DNA from: Nemertoderma westbladi
Taxonomy: Eukaryota; Xenacoelomorpha; Nemertodermatida; Nemertodermatidae
DNA: 64,000 bases
Direction: 5' to 3'
NCBI GenBank assembly: GCA_032718475.1
Contig: JAUCBJ010003016.1
Span: 1 to 64,000, forward strand
Shown here: piece by piece, positions 49,301 through 56,672 of the stretch
How positions within the stretch are numbered: the first letter of the stretch is position 1
Layout: each line of letters starts with the position of its first letter
Program-made: the position numbers and the translations under genes
The notes under the pieces: model-generated
Seen by the model: only the letters and a program-made list of their open reading frames with translations
What the model was told of the DNA's origin: nothing
Database searches by the model: none

Positions 49301-52300
49301 ACTCACCCCACAACAATTCATTATTATTATTAATTAACAGCCTGGGCCAGGCATTACGGGGTCTCAGTGGTTTCTACAACACTGTATAATAGTTATTCTT
49401 TGAGGCATGGTTGCCATTTCTGGCAGAGCACGGGAATAACGTTGTACTTTCCTTTGAGTGATTAGTTGGCCTAAATATGATATCCCACTCCATAGTGAAA
49501 TCTTCATCCGATCTGGTAGCTCAGTCACACACACCCGGCTGATGATAACCGGAAGTTTGAAACCTAGGTACCGGGTTCGAGCCCCAACAGGGTCGGTTGA
49601 TATTTTTCGCTATGGAGAGCATTATCATATTGTCCTATCCACATTATATAAATCTTGTGCTTTGGCAGCCTCAAAGAGAAAATAAGGAAGGTGGACAGCC
49701 CATGACTTTCTTGAGATGCCACTTAAAGGAAACTGGCATTGAAGATGCGGATAATCTTGCGAAGGTCATGGGGGATAAGGAGTTGTGGCGGCGCAATTTT
49801 GTCGACAGGCCGGCATACCATTCTTAATGCAAGCTGCATTACAACATGCAAATTGTGGTTTTCATGGTGGTGGCACAAATACATTGTTAAGTCAGCATAG
49901 CCTCTCAATGTGCAGCTGCATGCAGCAGGCCTTTTATAGATAGAATTATACTTTCACTGAGTGTTAATAAAATCTTCACTTACCATTAAAACTGAGTTCG
50001 GCTTTTGATAGCAAGGCAATCTGGTACTGTCCGTCAGCATTGTTGTATAACACCATATCAGGTCTCCATATCCAATCCGATGGTACCATTATAGTCTCAA
50101 TACCACCATAGTTCATGGGCTCCCATACCAGATTGACATCCCTCCACTTATGATAAATCCAAATACTCGTTTTCATTACCTTTGCAAAAAAATATGTTTG
50201 TAATTACAACTACAGAAAAATATTACTTTTGACACGTAGGTAAGTAATAAGCTGCAAACCAACTCCTTAAAGTCCTGGAGTATTTGATTTTATATATTGA
50301 AAGATGTAGAGGCCGACCTAAAATTCCAGTACACCGAAGACACTCTACAAATTTGAATTTCAGGCTCAAATTAATACAGTAAATGGCCTAGCTTGACTAT
50401 ACTGCAATATTATTTTTCAAATCTCAATATTCAGTGACAAAAAATATTACTGTTTGAATCATTATAATCTTTGCAAAAATTGGCTAAAGTTTGTTAGTAT
50501 CCGTAAAAGTTAAAGTGGAGTTAGTGGCACACATTTGCGATATGGTTGTCGGCCGCCAACAGGACATTTGTTAGTTACAGTACAGACACTGACGCACAAG
50601 GACATCAATGATCAACAGTTTTGTGATCAACAAATGTGGTACAGATCGTCCGCGTTACAGAACATTGCGATGAAAGTTCGTCCACTTCGTTCGTCATCAC
50701 TTATTAATGAGTTCGAGTTGGCGTGAGGCCTACGTAATGCGTAGGGTCGCAGTTGGTGTATTTTTAATACACAAACAAACACTGGTTTGTGTTGGTGTTT
50801 GTGGACATCATTATAAAAGCTAGATTGAAAGGCAACTTAGGAAAGACCGGGCAATTAATTTTGACAAGCGCTAGTTACACAGCGGAAATCAACCCCAATC
50901 CCAACAGCTCGTTTGTGCCACTGTACATCAACATATTCCTGTCCTGTGCAACAAGCGTGATTCTAAGCCCATACCCATCATCCCATCAACGACAGGTGAG
51001 CAAAATGATATGAATCATTTTGAATAAGAGCAGCGGCAGGAGCTTAACTCTGAGATCACCATTCTCTGCTATTATCATTGGAATAATTGCGATTATATAT
51101 CGGAGTCGTTCCTTACAAGAGATCATTAGTATAGTGGCGCCACACTGATCTCATAATTAGTGAATGTTACCGCTTTTATTGAAGATACGTTTCCCAGGGG
51201 AGGGAGTGGGCAGGGGGTCAGCTGAGCTTAAAACCATACACTGCGACTGCATGTCAAGCATGTAGCTTAAACTGATACAGGCAATATGGAGAATGACTGA
51301 TACTAGAATCATGTATACTCATACTGTTAACTATAACTGTCATACTGTTTACATTATTCTATAGGCCTTACGGTCGGTCGGTATACTAATTTTTTTTTTG
51401 TTTCCCTGAAGGTAGTACAGTATTACATCTCTTACAAAATGTTCAGTAATTTGGGAAAACAAAAAAAGATCAGATAATTGTACCACAAACTCAGCATCAA
51501 ACAAAAATCAGCGAACTGTTATAATTATGTGTCAGGGGGTGGGGGTGTCAGTGGGGGTGTGTGTGTCGGAAGCCAAGATATAACTAGCCATAGTATATAT
51601 AATAAATTATAATAATTCGCTAAGATGGCTTGTTGCTTGTGCAGAATAAAGGCCACACTCTTGTTAAGAAGAGACCACGTCATAGTTAACGGTTAACCCA
51701 TTGTCGTTTAAAGTAGTATTACAAATATTGATTATGTCTGAAGATGGCGCATATTCCCATTTCAACTTTAGGTTTAGCCTAAGATCTCCTATTGAATAAT
51801 AAAAATAATATTGTTTACGACCGCGTTTTCCTTTGAAGGATGAAATTTATCCAATCGATATTATTTCGAGAAAGACGTTGGTTCTTACTTCACACTATGA
51901 GTAGGTTTATCCTATAATTAGAATTTATTAACTCTTCACTACATTAACTCGAGTAAAATAAATTTTCAAAATAACATCTCACTTATTTAATTCTATTTTA
52001 TTTGCACACCGTGAAGTTTTAATTTATTGCTTAATTCGTGGAACTGTAATGAATCCACTCTAACAACATACTGCCAGATAGACGGACACTTAAAATCTCA
52101 GCATGACCTACTATAGATACGACCCGCCAAGCTGCTGCAAGGCCCCTAAATTTAGTGGGCCAGTTATTTCTCTTAGATAGAACCCCTGAAACAATACGTC
52201 TAGCGCGTCGAAAGTACTTGTCCCTAACTAAAATTATGTCCTCTTTCAGATGAGACCAATAAAAAGTTAATAGCTCCAATAGTTTTCGAGATATGAGGAG

Positions 52301-55300
52301 TTCCTGGCACCCATACCATATCAACACCTTTCGGAATTGATAAAATTACACAAAATACATCACCCTTCAAGACTTTGGTATAACCATGAAACCATACTAT
52401 GCATTTTTGTTTTGTTTAATTCATTATTAGTAATCGAAAGCACGATTAGAAGCAAAATTTTCATTTTTTTAGCACCAAAAGTGCAAGTAGCACTTTTTCA
52501 AACGTGGTAAATTGGCCATACAGTTTGGCTACTGAGGTTTTAGAATGTGCTGATTTCATTGGGAAGGTTTATTCATCTACATCAAACATATCGAAGAGTT
52601 GTGTAATATAACAACATAGGCAGACATATTGTTATATTAGTTATTAGTCAGTTATTTGTGCCCCTGGAGCGCGAAAAAAACAAGTAGTGGAAATATGATA
52701 ATGAAAAATCACCACGAAAACAAATTGATTTTATGACCATATAGGGATGCTGATCACGAATATGTCACTCAACAATATCGTATTATCCAACCAAATTTGA
52801 TTTTTGCCGTTTGAAATTTTATGCTACTTGTATTTTTCGTCGCACCAGACAAACACCAAAAACGATAGTTGCGTTACCATGTTTTTTACGAGTTGTATCG
52901 TTATCAGCGGCTTTGAAAACCAGTGTAGCTTCAGAATTACAAAACCAAAAGCAAAATTTTACAGTTTGAAATTTTTCCTACTTGTACTTTTCGTTCTGGG
53001 GCATCAGAATGACACAAAAATTGGGTTTGCACATACCAGAAATATTTATAACTACTTCCATCGTGATCAGCGACCTCGAAAACCCATATACGTTCAGAAT
53101 TATCTAACCAAACACAAAATGTTTAGTTTGAAAATTTTTACTTGTATTTTTCGTCCTGGGGGACAAAATAGCACCAAAAATAATTGATGCATTGCCAGAA
53201 AATTTTTTTAACAAGTTTTATCGTGATCAACGTCCTCGAAATCCCTTATACCATCAAAATTGTAATTTTTGAGCCAAGATCTAAAAAATTTCTAAAGTCC
53301 AGCAGTAGCTTCATCTCTACATCAGATAAAGAAACTAATTATACTCTCCTTCATGAATTTCGATGAACGATGGACGGTATATTCTTTTTACTGGCGGTCT
53401 CCGAGGAATTTGAGGCATTTAGCACACTGAAGTCGGAACAGATTCAGGGTTTACTGAATATATCGCCCTTCGAAATGTACAATTATTAGTGGAAGCCGAA
53501 GGCCCTGGTGTCATCTGTTCACTGTTCTGTAGAAAAGCCCTGAGTAGTCGAACTAATTGCCACTGTCTGCTGTCATACTGTAGACCGAGCGCGCGAGCGG
53601 AATCTAAACACACAGCACTTTCCAGCTTTAACTGTTAGGCCTGTATACAGTTTCAGATACTCTATCCAGACTAAGATTAGGCCCCCACGGCGCCGTCGCT
53701 GCCAGCCCGTGTACGCGTGTAGACAGGTAGAAGTGATATTAAATAGTCAAATAAACACAGGTCGGGCGTAATCAGGTAATATAATAATGATAAGGCATCA
53801 TGGGCGTGTCCAGAGGGGCAAAGGGGGCAAATGCCCCACCCCAAGATCCTTGGGGTAGGGCATCCCCCCCCCCCAAAGTGGGGCAAATACCTCCTTAGGA
53901 TGCATCTATATTTGTGTAGTTGTGTATGATACCGTTTCAGTTTACCTGAGCTTACAGTAGTTCCCTTGTATAATTTTGTGTACACCAGACTTCCCGAGTC
54001 AAAATTGTTATTTTTGCTTTCAATAAAAGCATTAAAAATGTGTCTCCATCGATATTTCAACAATTAATGTACTATTAACTACTAGTAGTTGTACTGTAGT
54101 TCCAGCAAGGTGGTAGTGTGTCAAAGGTCGGCGTTTTATCACGTGTTGTCTCCAGCTGATGTTTAATGCTGATGCCCTAAGTTATCTTGTGTAACTAAAC
54201 CGTAGCTATTTAGAAATAAACGTAATGTACCAAAATAATATGGTTATATTAAATAGAAAGAAGGCGGGGTAGCTGAGTTGGTTGAGCGCCGGGCCTGTAT
54301 TCTAATAGTTGTAGGTTCGAGCCCGGGCAGTGTCCACTCAGCACTTCATCCCCAGGGGTCGATAAAATCGGGACTAGTCATAAAATGAGGAGTCTTCTGG
54401 TCGCCTCAGGCTTCGGCCCACGTTTAATTTGCTTGCTTCCAAATAGAATGAAAACTTTCTCTCAGCTATTCCTCAACGAAATTTGTATTTTCACACATAT
54501 TTTGAATCCCTAAAACACTACCTTTCCAAATATACCAACGGCAACAAACCACTGTAGGTTTGACTAATAACTGCACTGCTAAGGTGGCAAAAATAAAAAT
54601 GATGCTTCACCCAGAAGTAAGTAATCTCTATCACATTTCATGCATTCTCATGTGTAATTTGTCGAAAATTTGGGGGGGCGGGGAGGTCGCGTGCCCTGAT
54701 TATGACACTACAGTATATATGGCAAACTATTTTTAATTCCAAAAGTTTGCCCCTCCCAAAGACAAATCATGGCTACGCCCCTGTTAGGCATTGATGCCTA
54801 ACAGCATAATGCAGTCAGCAGTAATGGAATGCCTAACGCAGTAGTGCAGTGCACAGCACATACCACATTCCAGCATACAAAATAATACACTACATTACCG
54901 GACCAATTACCGGAGAAATGTACTTACTAGCTGGCACTTTAACTTTTCGACTGACACATTGGCCATTTTTGAAAATACTAGAATTTTATAAACCTTGCCA
55001 ATGAAATCAGCACATTCTAAAACCTCAGTAGCCAAACTATATAAGGCCAAATTACCAGTTTTGGCTATTTGAAAATTTCGAGCTACTTGTAATTTTGGTG
55101 CTCTTTTAGTGTCTATTATAAAATAAACAATGAAGATTTTATTCTAATTTCGCTTTCGATTACTAATAATTAATTCGACTAACCAAAAAAGCAAAATATG
55201 GTTTAATGGTTATACCAAAGTCTTGAAGGGTGATGCTTGTATTTTGAATAATTTTTATAAATTCCAAAAAGTGCTGATATGATATGGGTGCCAGGAATTC

Positions 55301-56672
55301 CTCATATCTCGAAAACTATTGGAGCTATTCCATTTTTATGTGTCTCATCTGAAAGAGGACATAATTTTAATTAGGGACAAGTACTTTCGACGCGCTAGAC
55401 CTATTGTTTCAGGGGTTCTATCTTAGAGAAATAACTGGCCCACTAAATTTAGGGGCTTTGCAGCAGCTTGGCGGGTCGTATCTATATAGTAGGTCATGAT
55501 CTCAGGTTTCTTACATTAATACCAGGATTGAAACGCATACCTAATAGATGCATGGCGAAAATATAATTATTAGAAATATATGTAAGTGTAATGGGATCCA
55601 TAACAAATGAGCAAACCCTGTAATATGCCCACTAACAAACACCGAGAAGTGGGAAAACGTATTAAAGATAGCTAAATAAGGAATGGCTAAGGGCCATTAC
55701 AGATCCAATAGTCAAGGTCGGCTTACGAGCTACTCCCGACACTAAAATGTAATTTTAATTGAAGCAAAAATTTACTACAGACTGTCATGTTAATCTAATG
55801 TGATTGGAATACGTACAGATTTTAAATCAAATTTCACAGCTTTCCCTTTGCAAGCCAGAGGGAACAAACAACCATATGATAGAATACCCCCTCCCCTGTT
55901 TACAGTTGAGATTGGGTGTGTGTGTGCATAGGCCGTATATGTGGTATTGGCTTGCTTGCACAATTTTTGTGATGTGCCGCCGCACTATAGCTCAAGATAA
56001 ATTTTTTTAGCAAATTTTAATCTAAAGCATGCTTTCACATTCCTTTAATTAGTTTTAATTTAATTTCCTATGGATAATAAATAAATTATTAAATAAAGTA
56101 ACGAATTATCACAATACAACTATTTCTGGAAGAAACAAATTTAATAAATATTATTGAACACTACACAGTAGTAGAAGTAGTAAGGGAATTATACTTATAC
56201 TTTCTAGGCAAAATTCCAATATTATTTAATGTTTAAGAATCCTAGAAAATATACTAAAAATTAATTGATGATTTATGACTCAGTGGTATAGGTCTGACGT
56301 TAATTTGTATCTTTTTAAAGTAACATAATATTATGAAAATGAAAAAGGTAATAAGGTATTTGTAAATAAAAAAAAGTCAAAGTAAAATTGCAATTGGTTT
56401 CCGACTCACTCTTTTAATTTTAACCTCACCTGATCTTTTTCAATGATTTCGTGTAGCTGAGAAATGGAAACTCCGAATTCGAGGCATAGTACCTCGGCGT
56501 GATGCGCCACTGGTCGGATTTCCTTTGTATAGTTTCGAGAAGAAAATAAATTCACAATGAGTTGGTGTTCATATGTGGTCTCATTGGTCATGGCAACAGC
56601 TACCGGAAGCAATCCTCCATAGATACAGACGAAACCCAATATAAGACCAGAAATCCGCCAATTTAAATACAT
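30419..56672 (-). CDS. Nicotinic acetylcholine receptor alpha-type subunit gene, four coding exons
   Basis: The exons 56672-56430, 50179-49984, 32956-32750 and 31341-30419 (243+196+207+923 = 1569 nt) join in matching phases 0, 1 and 1 into one 522-aa frame with stop. The product is a Cys-loop receptor subunit with signal peptide, extracellular ligand-binding domain, Cys-loop, vicinal cysteine pair (alpha hallmark), four membrane segments and a long M3-M4 loop with the MA helix. Such subunits form acetylcholine-gated cation channels in the plasma membrane. Introns are 6250, 17027 and 1408 bp. Intron 2 is packed with nested mobile elements and minisatellites. No canonical-site error or internal stop was found, so the gene looks functional. 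Subtype assignment needs a tree; it resembles non-alpha7 alpha subunits. Confidence 0.93.
31342..32749 (-). other. nAChR intron 3, AT-rich
   Basis: This 1.4-kb intron has donor G|GTTGGT at its 5' side (32749) and an AG acceptor at 31342. Near 32390-32740 is a run of loosely repeated ACCAACATT-CATAATAGATCAAATATT phrases, a degenerate short tandem repeat. No coding content is seen. Confidence 0.7.
32750..32956 (-). CDS. nAChR alpha subunit, coding exon 3 (Cys-loop, loop B)
   Basis: The acceptor is TTTTTCTAATAAG before 32956 and the donor GGGAG|GTTGGT at 32750. The exon encodes YITWVPPAIYRSS, then the Cys-loop CAINVQYFPFDKQNC (13 residues between cysteines, with FPFD), MKFGSWTYHG (loop B region) and NNGEWNLWWTG. 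It is 207 nt, phase 1 to phase 1. The frame joins the flanking exons exactly and preserves the G-x3-W spacing typical of the family. Confidence 0.93.
33236..33356. repeat. Short GC-rich tandem repeat, three copies
   Basis: TAGCCTGAAGTCCCAGGCCT followed by GATCCCCGGT occurs three times with spacers GCTCT and CCCCG, period about 34-38 bp. Confidence 0.85.
33654..34133 (+). mobile_element. 5'-truncated RTE-like LINE insertion with 11-bp target duplication
   Basis: The LINE 3' portion (33665-34122) has an uninterrupted frame to the same stop as the full copy at 34081 and ends in (TAG)n. It is bracketed by GGCAGATCAGA at 33654-33664 and 34123-34133, as expected for target-primed reverse transcription. 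Near identity to the 42818-45790 copy marks it as recent. It lies in nAChR intron 2, antisense to the gene. Confidence 0.9.
34277..34868. repeat. 49-bp minisatellite, 12 copies, alternating variants
   Basis: The unit is CTTCGAGCAGCACGTGAACA followed by ACTAAGCTGACTGGTTAACT and AGTCTGGGA. Two unit types alternate over most of the array: GGGGCTTCGAGCAGCGCGTG and GGGACTTCGAGCAGTAGGTG, so the present repeat is largely a 98-bp dimer. Confidence 0.95.
36500..37260 (-). pseudogene. Decayed LINE reverse transcriptase fragment (second family)
   Basis: Minus-strand frames show, in order, FGATIISHFYKGNPSDF (RT block 1), GTGRISDMVMGAVLECIEFY, PIYVCQQDIESAFVDVDQS (palm block A, D-x-E-x-AF-D) and, after frame changes, IKFLGVVKTRSGTDA with IANFIKQSWTVRSLNLRT-like sequence, the post-palm domain. 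Stops and frameshifts break it. The block style is CR1/L2-like rather than that of the RTE-like copies. The YADD block is not visible and is probably deleted. Confidence 0.7.
37583..38702. mobile_element. 1.12-kb foldback element carrying repeated RFX X-box-like motifs
   Basis: The ends TAGTGGGGTCGCTTAA and TTAAGCAACCCCACTA are inverted, and homology continues inward through about 300 bp per side (for example GTGTAGATTAATCTGAGC against GCTCAGATTAATCTACAC). Inside the arms are three direct repeats of about 130 bp, each beginning with GTTTCCATAGCAAC or a close variant: 37818, 37951, 38081 and 38214, with the inverse GTTGCTATGGAAAC at 38430. There is no coding capacity. Confidence 0.82.
39263..39373. 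mobile_element. Approximately 110-bp MITE, copy 1
   Basis: The ends are CAGCGAACTGTTATAA and TTATAATTGTTCGCT (inverted), with interior GTGTGTGTCGGAAGCCAA and ACTAGCCATAGTATA. A second copy with the same order lies at 51510-51621. Confidence 0.65.
40123..41930. repeat. 44-bp minisatellite, about 41 copies
   Basis: The unit is GTAAGTAATAGACATATAGA followed by CTAGAGTACATGGTCGTTAT and TATG. Variants (ACATATAG / ACAGATAG / ACAAATAG, TGGTC / TGTTC, TTATTATGG / TTATTGTGG, and GTGGTTGGAAGTAAT with extra bases near 41135, 41585 and 41810) recur in the same order, indicating block duplications. Confidence 0.97.
41940..42817 (-). pseudogene. Older LINE, 3' part (RT fingers to YADD), interrupted by the RTE-like LINE
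   Basis: The minus strand shows RPIGSISIFAKIFEHVIL (42.8-42.7 kb), AFNKKCGTDMVIATVTIYH and LSDLAFDNHNYTNHPNLELL (42.7-42.5 kb), then SSGLGCCIIG..GAIVYADDFLLLS (about 42.3 kb; YADD catalytic motif) and LNFEAPKTSWLI. These are CR1/L2-style RT blocks in the right order but in broken frames. The 5' half continues on the other side of the insertion at 45791-47400. The left edge merges into the 44-bp minisatellite. Confidence 0.78.
42818..45754 (+). CDS. LINE polyprotein: APE-type endonuclease plus reverse transcriptase
   Basis: A single uninterrupted frame of 979 codons. There is no ATG of the element's own at the truncated start; the frame begins RLASVNTLTL, and the first ATG is at 42857. Numbering from 42806: the endonuclease has N10, VQEHR (E39), GDFNA near 155, SQIDHIL near 216 and SSDHRLI near 241, the full catalytic set. 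The RT has VPVPKKGNLTLYGSFRGIS, NQNGFRKGRGT, FVDFFKAFDSV near 611, GVLQGDTLAPFLF, LDFADDLG near 722 (FADD in place of YADD) and GLFINSRKTKIL. The C-terminal domain has YLGSWIRKSGEDLRIRKGKA, LLYGSPCWALT and RLRFAGHCFRRED. It is required in cis for element retrotransposition. The clade is inferred as RTE-like from the short 3' UTR and simple-repeat tail. Absence of stops suggests recent activity. Confidence 0.92.
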   Translation, partial: RLASVNTLTLGSPMRQGELTALADKLSLSAVGVQEHRMQTGQTDEVLIKDMGGGWRLALASADDSGNGGIGLLMNPTAHAALDKIDQISNRVIRCHFSCSGRLAKKFPKVVLIVCYSPTSVAPVEEVENFYHNLQAATDGVDQHAFLTFLGDFNASLHQSPTSPWVYSNSVNRNSVHLQDFISGNGLFSAGTQFKKRTGKLWTHSGPSGHKSQIDHILFRRKYRSSIQDCNAFTLRPFSSDHRLIVAKVRLSLRASRTTKSALPRHDWSSLLQQPSVRSSFTLQLSNRYEALASEAADHCEGYTAFTEAVKLAAAETVPVYPRHRKRAPWTDNKIQKCRNDLHKAQKESRLKQTTAAKNAVKAASRSLNRQYSVNLQELINQQVDAINDADDSRQSSQAWKSINLLTGRKSQPTTKVKAESPADRLNGWKAHFEKLLNNDRVLPDNFIEVKVSESVLPDIPIGDISFAEVKAAAKSIKTNRASGVDGVPPEVFKIPECLKLIYPIIVDMYRTTRVPQEMKTNKLVPVPKKGNLTLYGSFRGISLISIAAKLYNRILLNRIRDPIERLLRGNQNGFRKGRGTMEPILALRRIIEELSKKKDRHLAVIFVDFFKAFDSVSRSRMFSILSLYGIPDEIIAAIRSVYDGSTTFVSTVDGDTEPFEVLWGVLQGDTLAPFLFIIVVDYVLRMSLDRHNDDGVMITPPTGSRSRGNPAKYLTDLDFADDLGVLSESLEGAQRLLSSLEHAASSVGLFINSRKTKILTVNFESPQQVSDRMSISSKDGMLEHVDDFCYLGSWIRKSGEDLRIRKGKAWAALNRLSRIWKSPRINRKLKVRLFRAAVVPVLLYGSPCWALTAEDTKSLDGTFTRMLRRVHCVKFNAHISNQTLYNIGGVSLVPPSLTLEQNRLRFAGHCFRREDQPVHNLVLWQPHGVNKHGGQPMTFLRRILKDTGLKDADDLANVMGDRELWRCNFVDKPAQHS
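42818..45790 (+). mobile_element. Nearly full-length RTE-like non-LTR retrotransposon
   Basis: The insertion is bracketed by TGCCCCTTCCT (42807-42817) and TGCCCCTTTCCT (45791-45802), an 11-12-bp target duplication with one base difference. The 3' end is a 36-base UTR (ATGCAGCTGCAATGCAGCAT then GCCGATCC) and a short TAG tail. The 5' end starts inside the endonuclease start region, so only a little is missing. At least seven further copies lie in this window. It sits in nAChR intron 2, antisense to the gene and within another LINE's RT. Confidence 0.92.
45791..47400 (-). pseudogene. Older LINE, 5' part (endonuclease and start of RT)
   Basis: The minus strand shows VSSFNTRGLA at about 47.1 kb (start of an APE-type endonuclease, S-F-N-x-R-G-L) and, next to the insertion at 45.8 kb, LKVVPNLFGDSVCSSLFKGK (RT entry block). 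This is continuous in sense with RPIGSISIFAKIFE across the RTE-like insertion. Between them the frames are broken by many stops. Some short minus ORFs in 46.6-47.3 kb are remnants of it. The 5' end is uncertain. Confidence 0.65.
47660..49850 (+). pseudogene. Old RTE-like LINE copy with deletions and a 1-kb nested insertion
   Basis: Diverged collinear matches to the intact LINE run from GGCTCAAACAGACCACGGCA (47.69 kb) through AACAGGTTGATACCATCAAT, GGGCAACCTAACACTCTATG and GGATCTTGGATCCGGAAGTC to AATCTTGTGCTTT at 48631. They resume at 49651 and finish with TTGTCGACAGGCCGGCATAC and a stop near 49826. Many deletions and frameshifts make it non-functional. The interruption is described separately. 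Confidence 0.85.
48619..49663. mobile_element. Nested SINE-like insertion, tandemly triplicated (363-bp unit), with 13-bp target duplication
   Basis: AATCTTGTGCTTT occurs at 48619-48631 and 49651-49663 and is single in the intact LINE, so the 1019 bp between was inserted. The insert begins with about 85 bp (AATAATAATGAATTGTTGTG to CTCTCCATAGCG) that is the complement of the end of the unit. It then has copies of a 363-bp unit starting CCTTTGAGTGATTAGTTGGC (about 48725, 49088 and 49451; the third is incomplete). The unit contains GGTAGCTCAG and GGGTTCGAGCCCC at tRNA A/B-box-like spacing, and an (ATT)n stretch, suggesting a tRNA-derived SINE. Confidence 0.75.
49984..50179 (-). CDS. nAChR alpha subunit, coding exon 2 (loop A)
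   Basis: The acceptor is TTTTTTTGCAAAG before 50179, and the donor TTTAATG|GTAAGTG is near consensus. The exon encodes VMKTSIWIYHKWRD, LVWEPMNYGGIETIMVPSDW and WRPDMVLYNNADGQYQI (loop A, with the binding tyrosine in VLYNNADG), ending SFN plus the first base of Gly. It is 196 nt, phase 0 to phase 1. Confidence 0.94.
51510..51621. mobile_element. Approximately 110-bp MITE, copy 2
   Basis: It has the same organisation as 39263-39373: GCGAACTGTTATAATTA at the left, GTGTGTGTCGGAAGCCAA and ACTAGCCATAGTATA inside, and TTATAATAATTCGCT at the right. Confidence 0.65.
52800..53300. repeat. Three to four degenerate 155-165-bp direct repeats
   Basis: The series GTTTGAAATTTT, CTACTTGTATTTTTCGTC, CACCAAAAA, CCAGAAA-TTTTT, ATCGTGATCAGCG, CTCGAAAACCC, CAGAATT recurs at about 52811, 52963 and 53128. 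A more diverged partial unit precedes it. It forms the loop of the inverted-repeat composite. Confidence 0.7.
53791..54791. mobile_element. hAT-like non-autonomous element with 8-bp target duplication
   Basis: The element 53799-54783 begins CATGGGCGTGTCCAGAGGGG followed by CAAA and ends TTTGCCCCTCCC...GGCTACGCCCCTG. This is the widespread CAGGGGCGTAGCC-type terminus of hAT MITEs. The flanks TAAGGCAT (53791-53798) and TTAGGCAT (54784-54791) match in 7 of 8 bases. The interior includes sequence related to the FB-1 family and a SINE. No transposase. Confidence 0.72.
54251..54448 (+). mobile_element. tRNA-derived SINE with near-perfect target duplication
   Basis: 54261-54440 has a tRNA-like head with A box TAGCTGAGTTGGTTGAGCGC and B box GGTTCGAGCCCGG at correct spacing. 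It is followed by CACTCAGCACTTCATCCC and GGGGTCGATAAAATCGG. The latter resembles the conserved central domain reported for the MetaSINE superfamily, which is an inference from memory. The flanks AAATAGAAAG and AAATAGAATG form a 10-bp duplication with one mismatch. It is not a functional tRNA gene because no acceptor stem pairs. Confidence 0.75.
56430..56672 (-). CDS. nAChR alpha subunit, coding exon 1 (signal peptide and N terminus)
   Basis: The ATG at 56672 opens a hydrophobic signal peptide (ISGLILGFVCIYGGLLPVAV). The mature N terminus YEHQLIVNLFSSRNYTKEIR is followed by PVAHHAEVLCLEFGVSISQL and EIIEKDQ. The donor GATCAG|GTGAGG is near consensus and ends phase 0, joining VMKTSIW of exon 2 as in other nAChR subunits (QI/VMKT). 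It merges leader and N-terminal helix in one exon. 5' UTR exons were not identified. Confidence 0.9.

Larger units (their letters stand above)
32957..49983 (-). other. nAChR intron 2 (17 kb), a repeat-filled intron
   Basis: The intron contains at least one LINE family in three states (nearly intact, 5'-truncated, decayed), an older second LINE family, a 1.1-kb foldback element, a small MITE, and 49-bp and 44-bp minisatellites, each listed separately. The stretches 34869-36499, 38703-39262 and 39374-40122 hold no gene I can support. One short minus-strand open segment at 39457-39669 looks weakly protein-like but has no recognised motif. Confidence 0.8.
52090..55508. mobile_element. Large inverted-repeat (foldback) composite with about 480-bp arms
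   Basis: The left arm (about 52090-52580) and right arm (about 55000-55508) are inverted copies: CTACTATAGATACGACCCGC on the left against GCGGGTCGTATCTATATAGT on the right, with GTACTTTCGACGCGCTAGA and TTTTAGAATGTGCTGATTTC shared. The loop holds degenerate 155-165-bp direct repeats, a hAT-like MITE and a SINE, listed separately. No transposase frame is seen; it is non-autonomous or a palindromic duplication. Confidence 0.78.
50180..56429 (-). other. nAChR intron 1 (6.25 kb)
   Basis: The intron contains a small MITE (51510-51621) and a 3.4-kb inverted-repeat composite (52090-55508) with nested insertions. The flanks 50180-51509 and 55509-56429 hold AT-rich sequence in which I support no gene. 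Confidence 0.8.

Noticed and set aside
50789-51013. Possible LINE leader peptide (AEINPNP resembling the ELNPGP motif before some retroelement ORFs)
   Set aside because: The match is too short, key residues differ and no endonuclease or RT follows.
54261-54340. Functional tRNA gene
   Set aside because: A and B boxes are present but no acceptor or anticodon stem pairs, and the sequence continues into a SINE body with target duplications.
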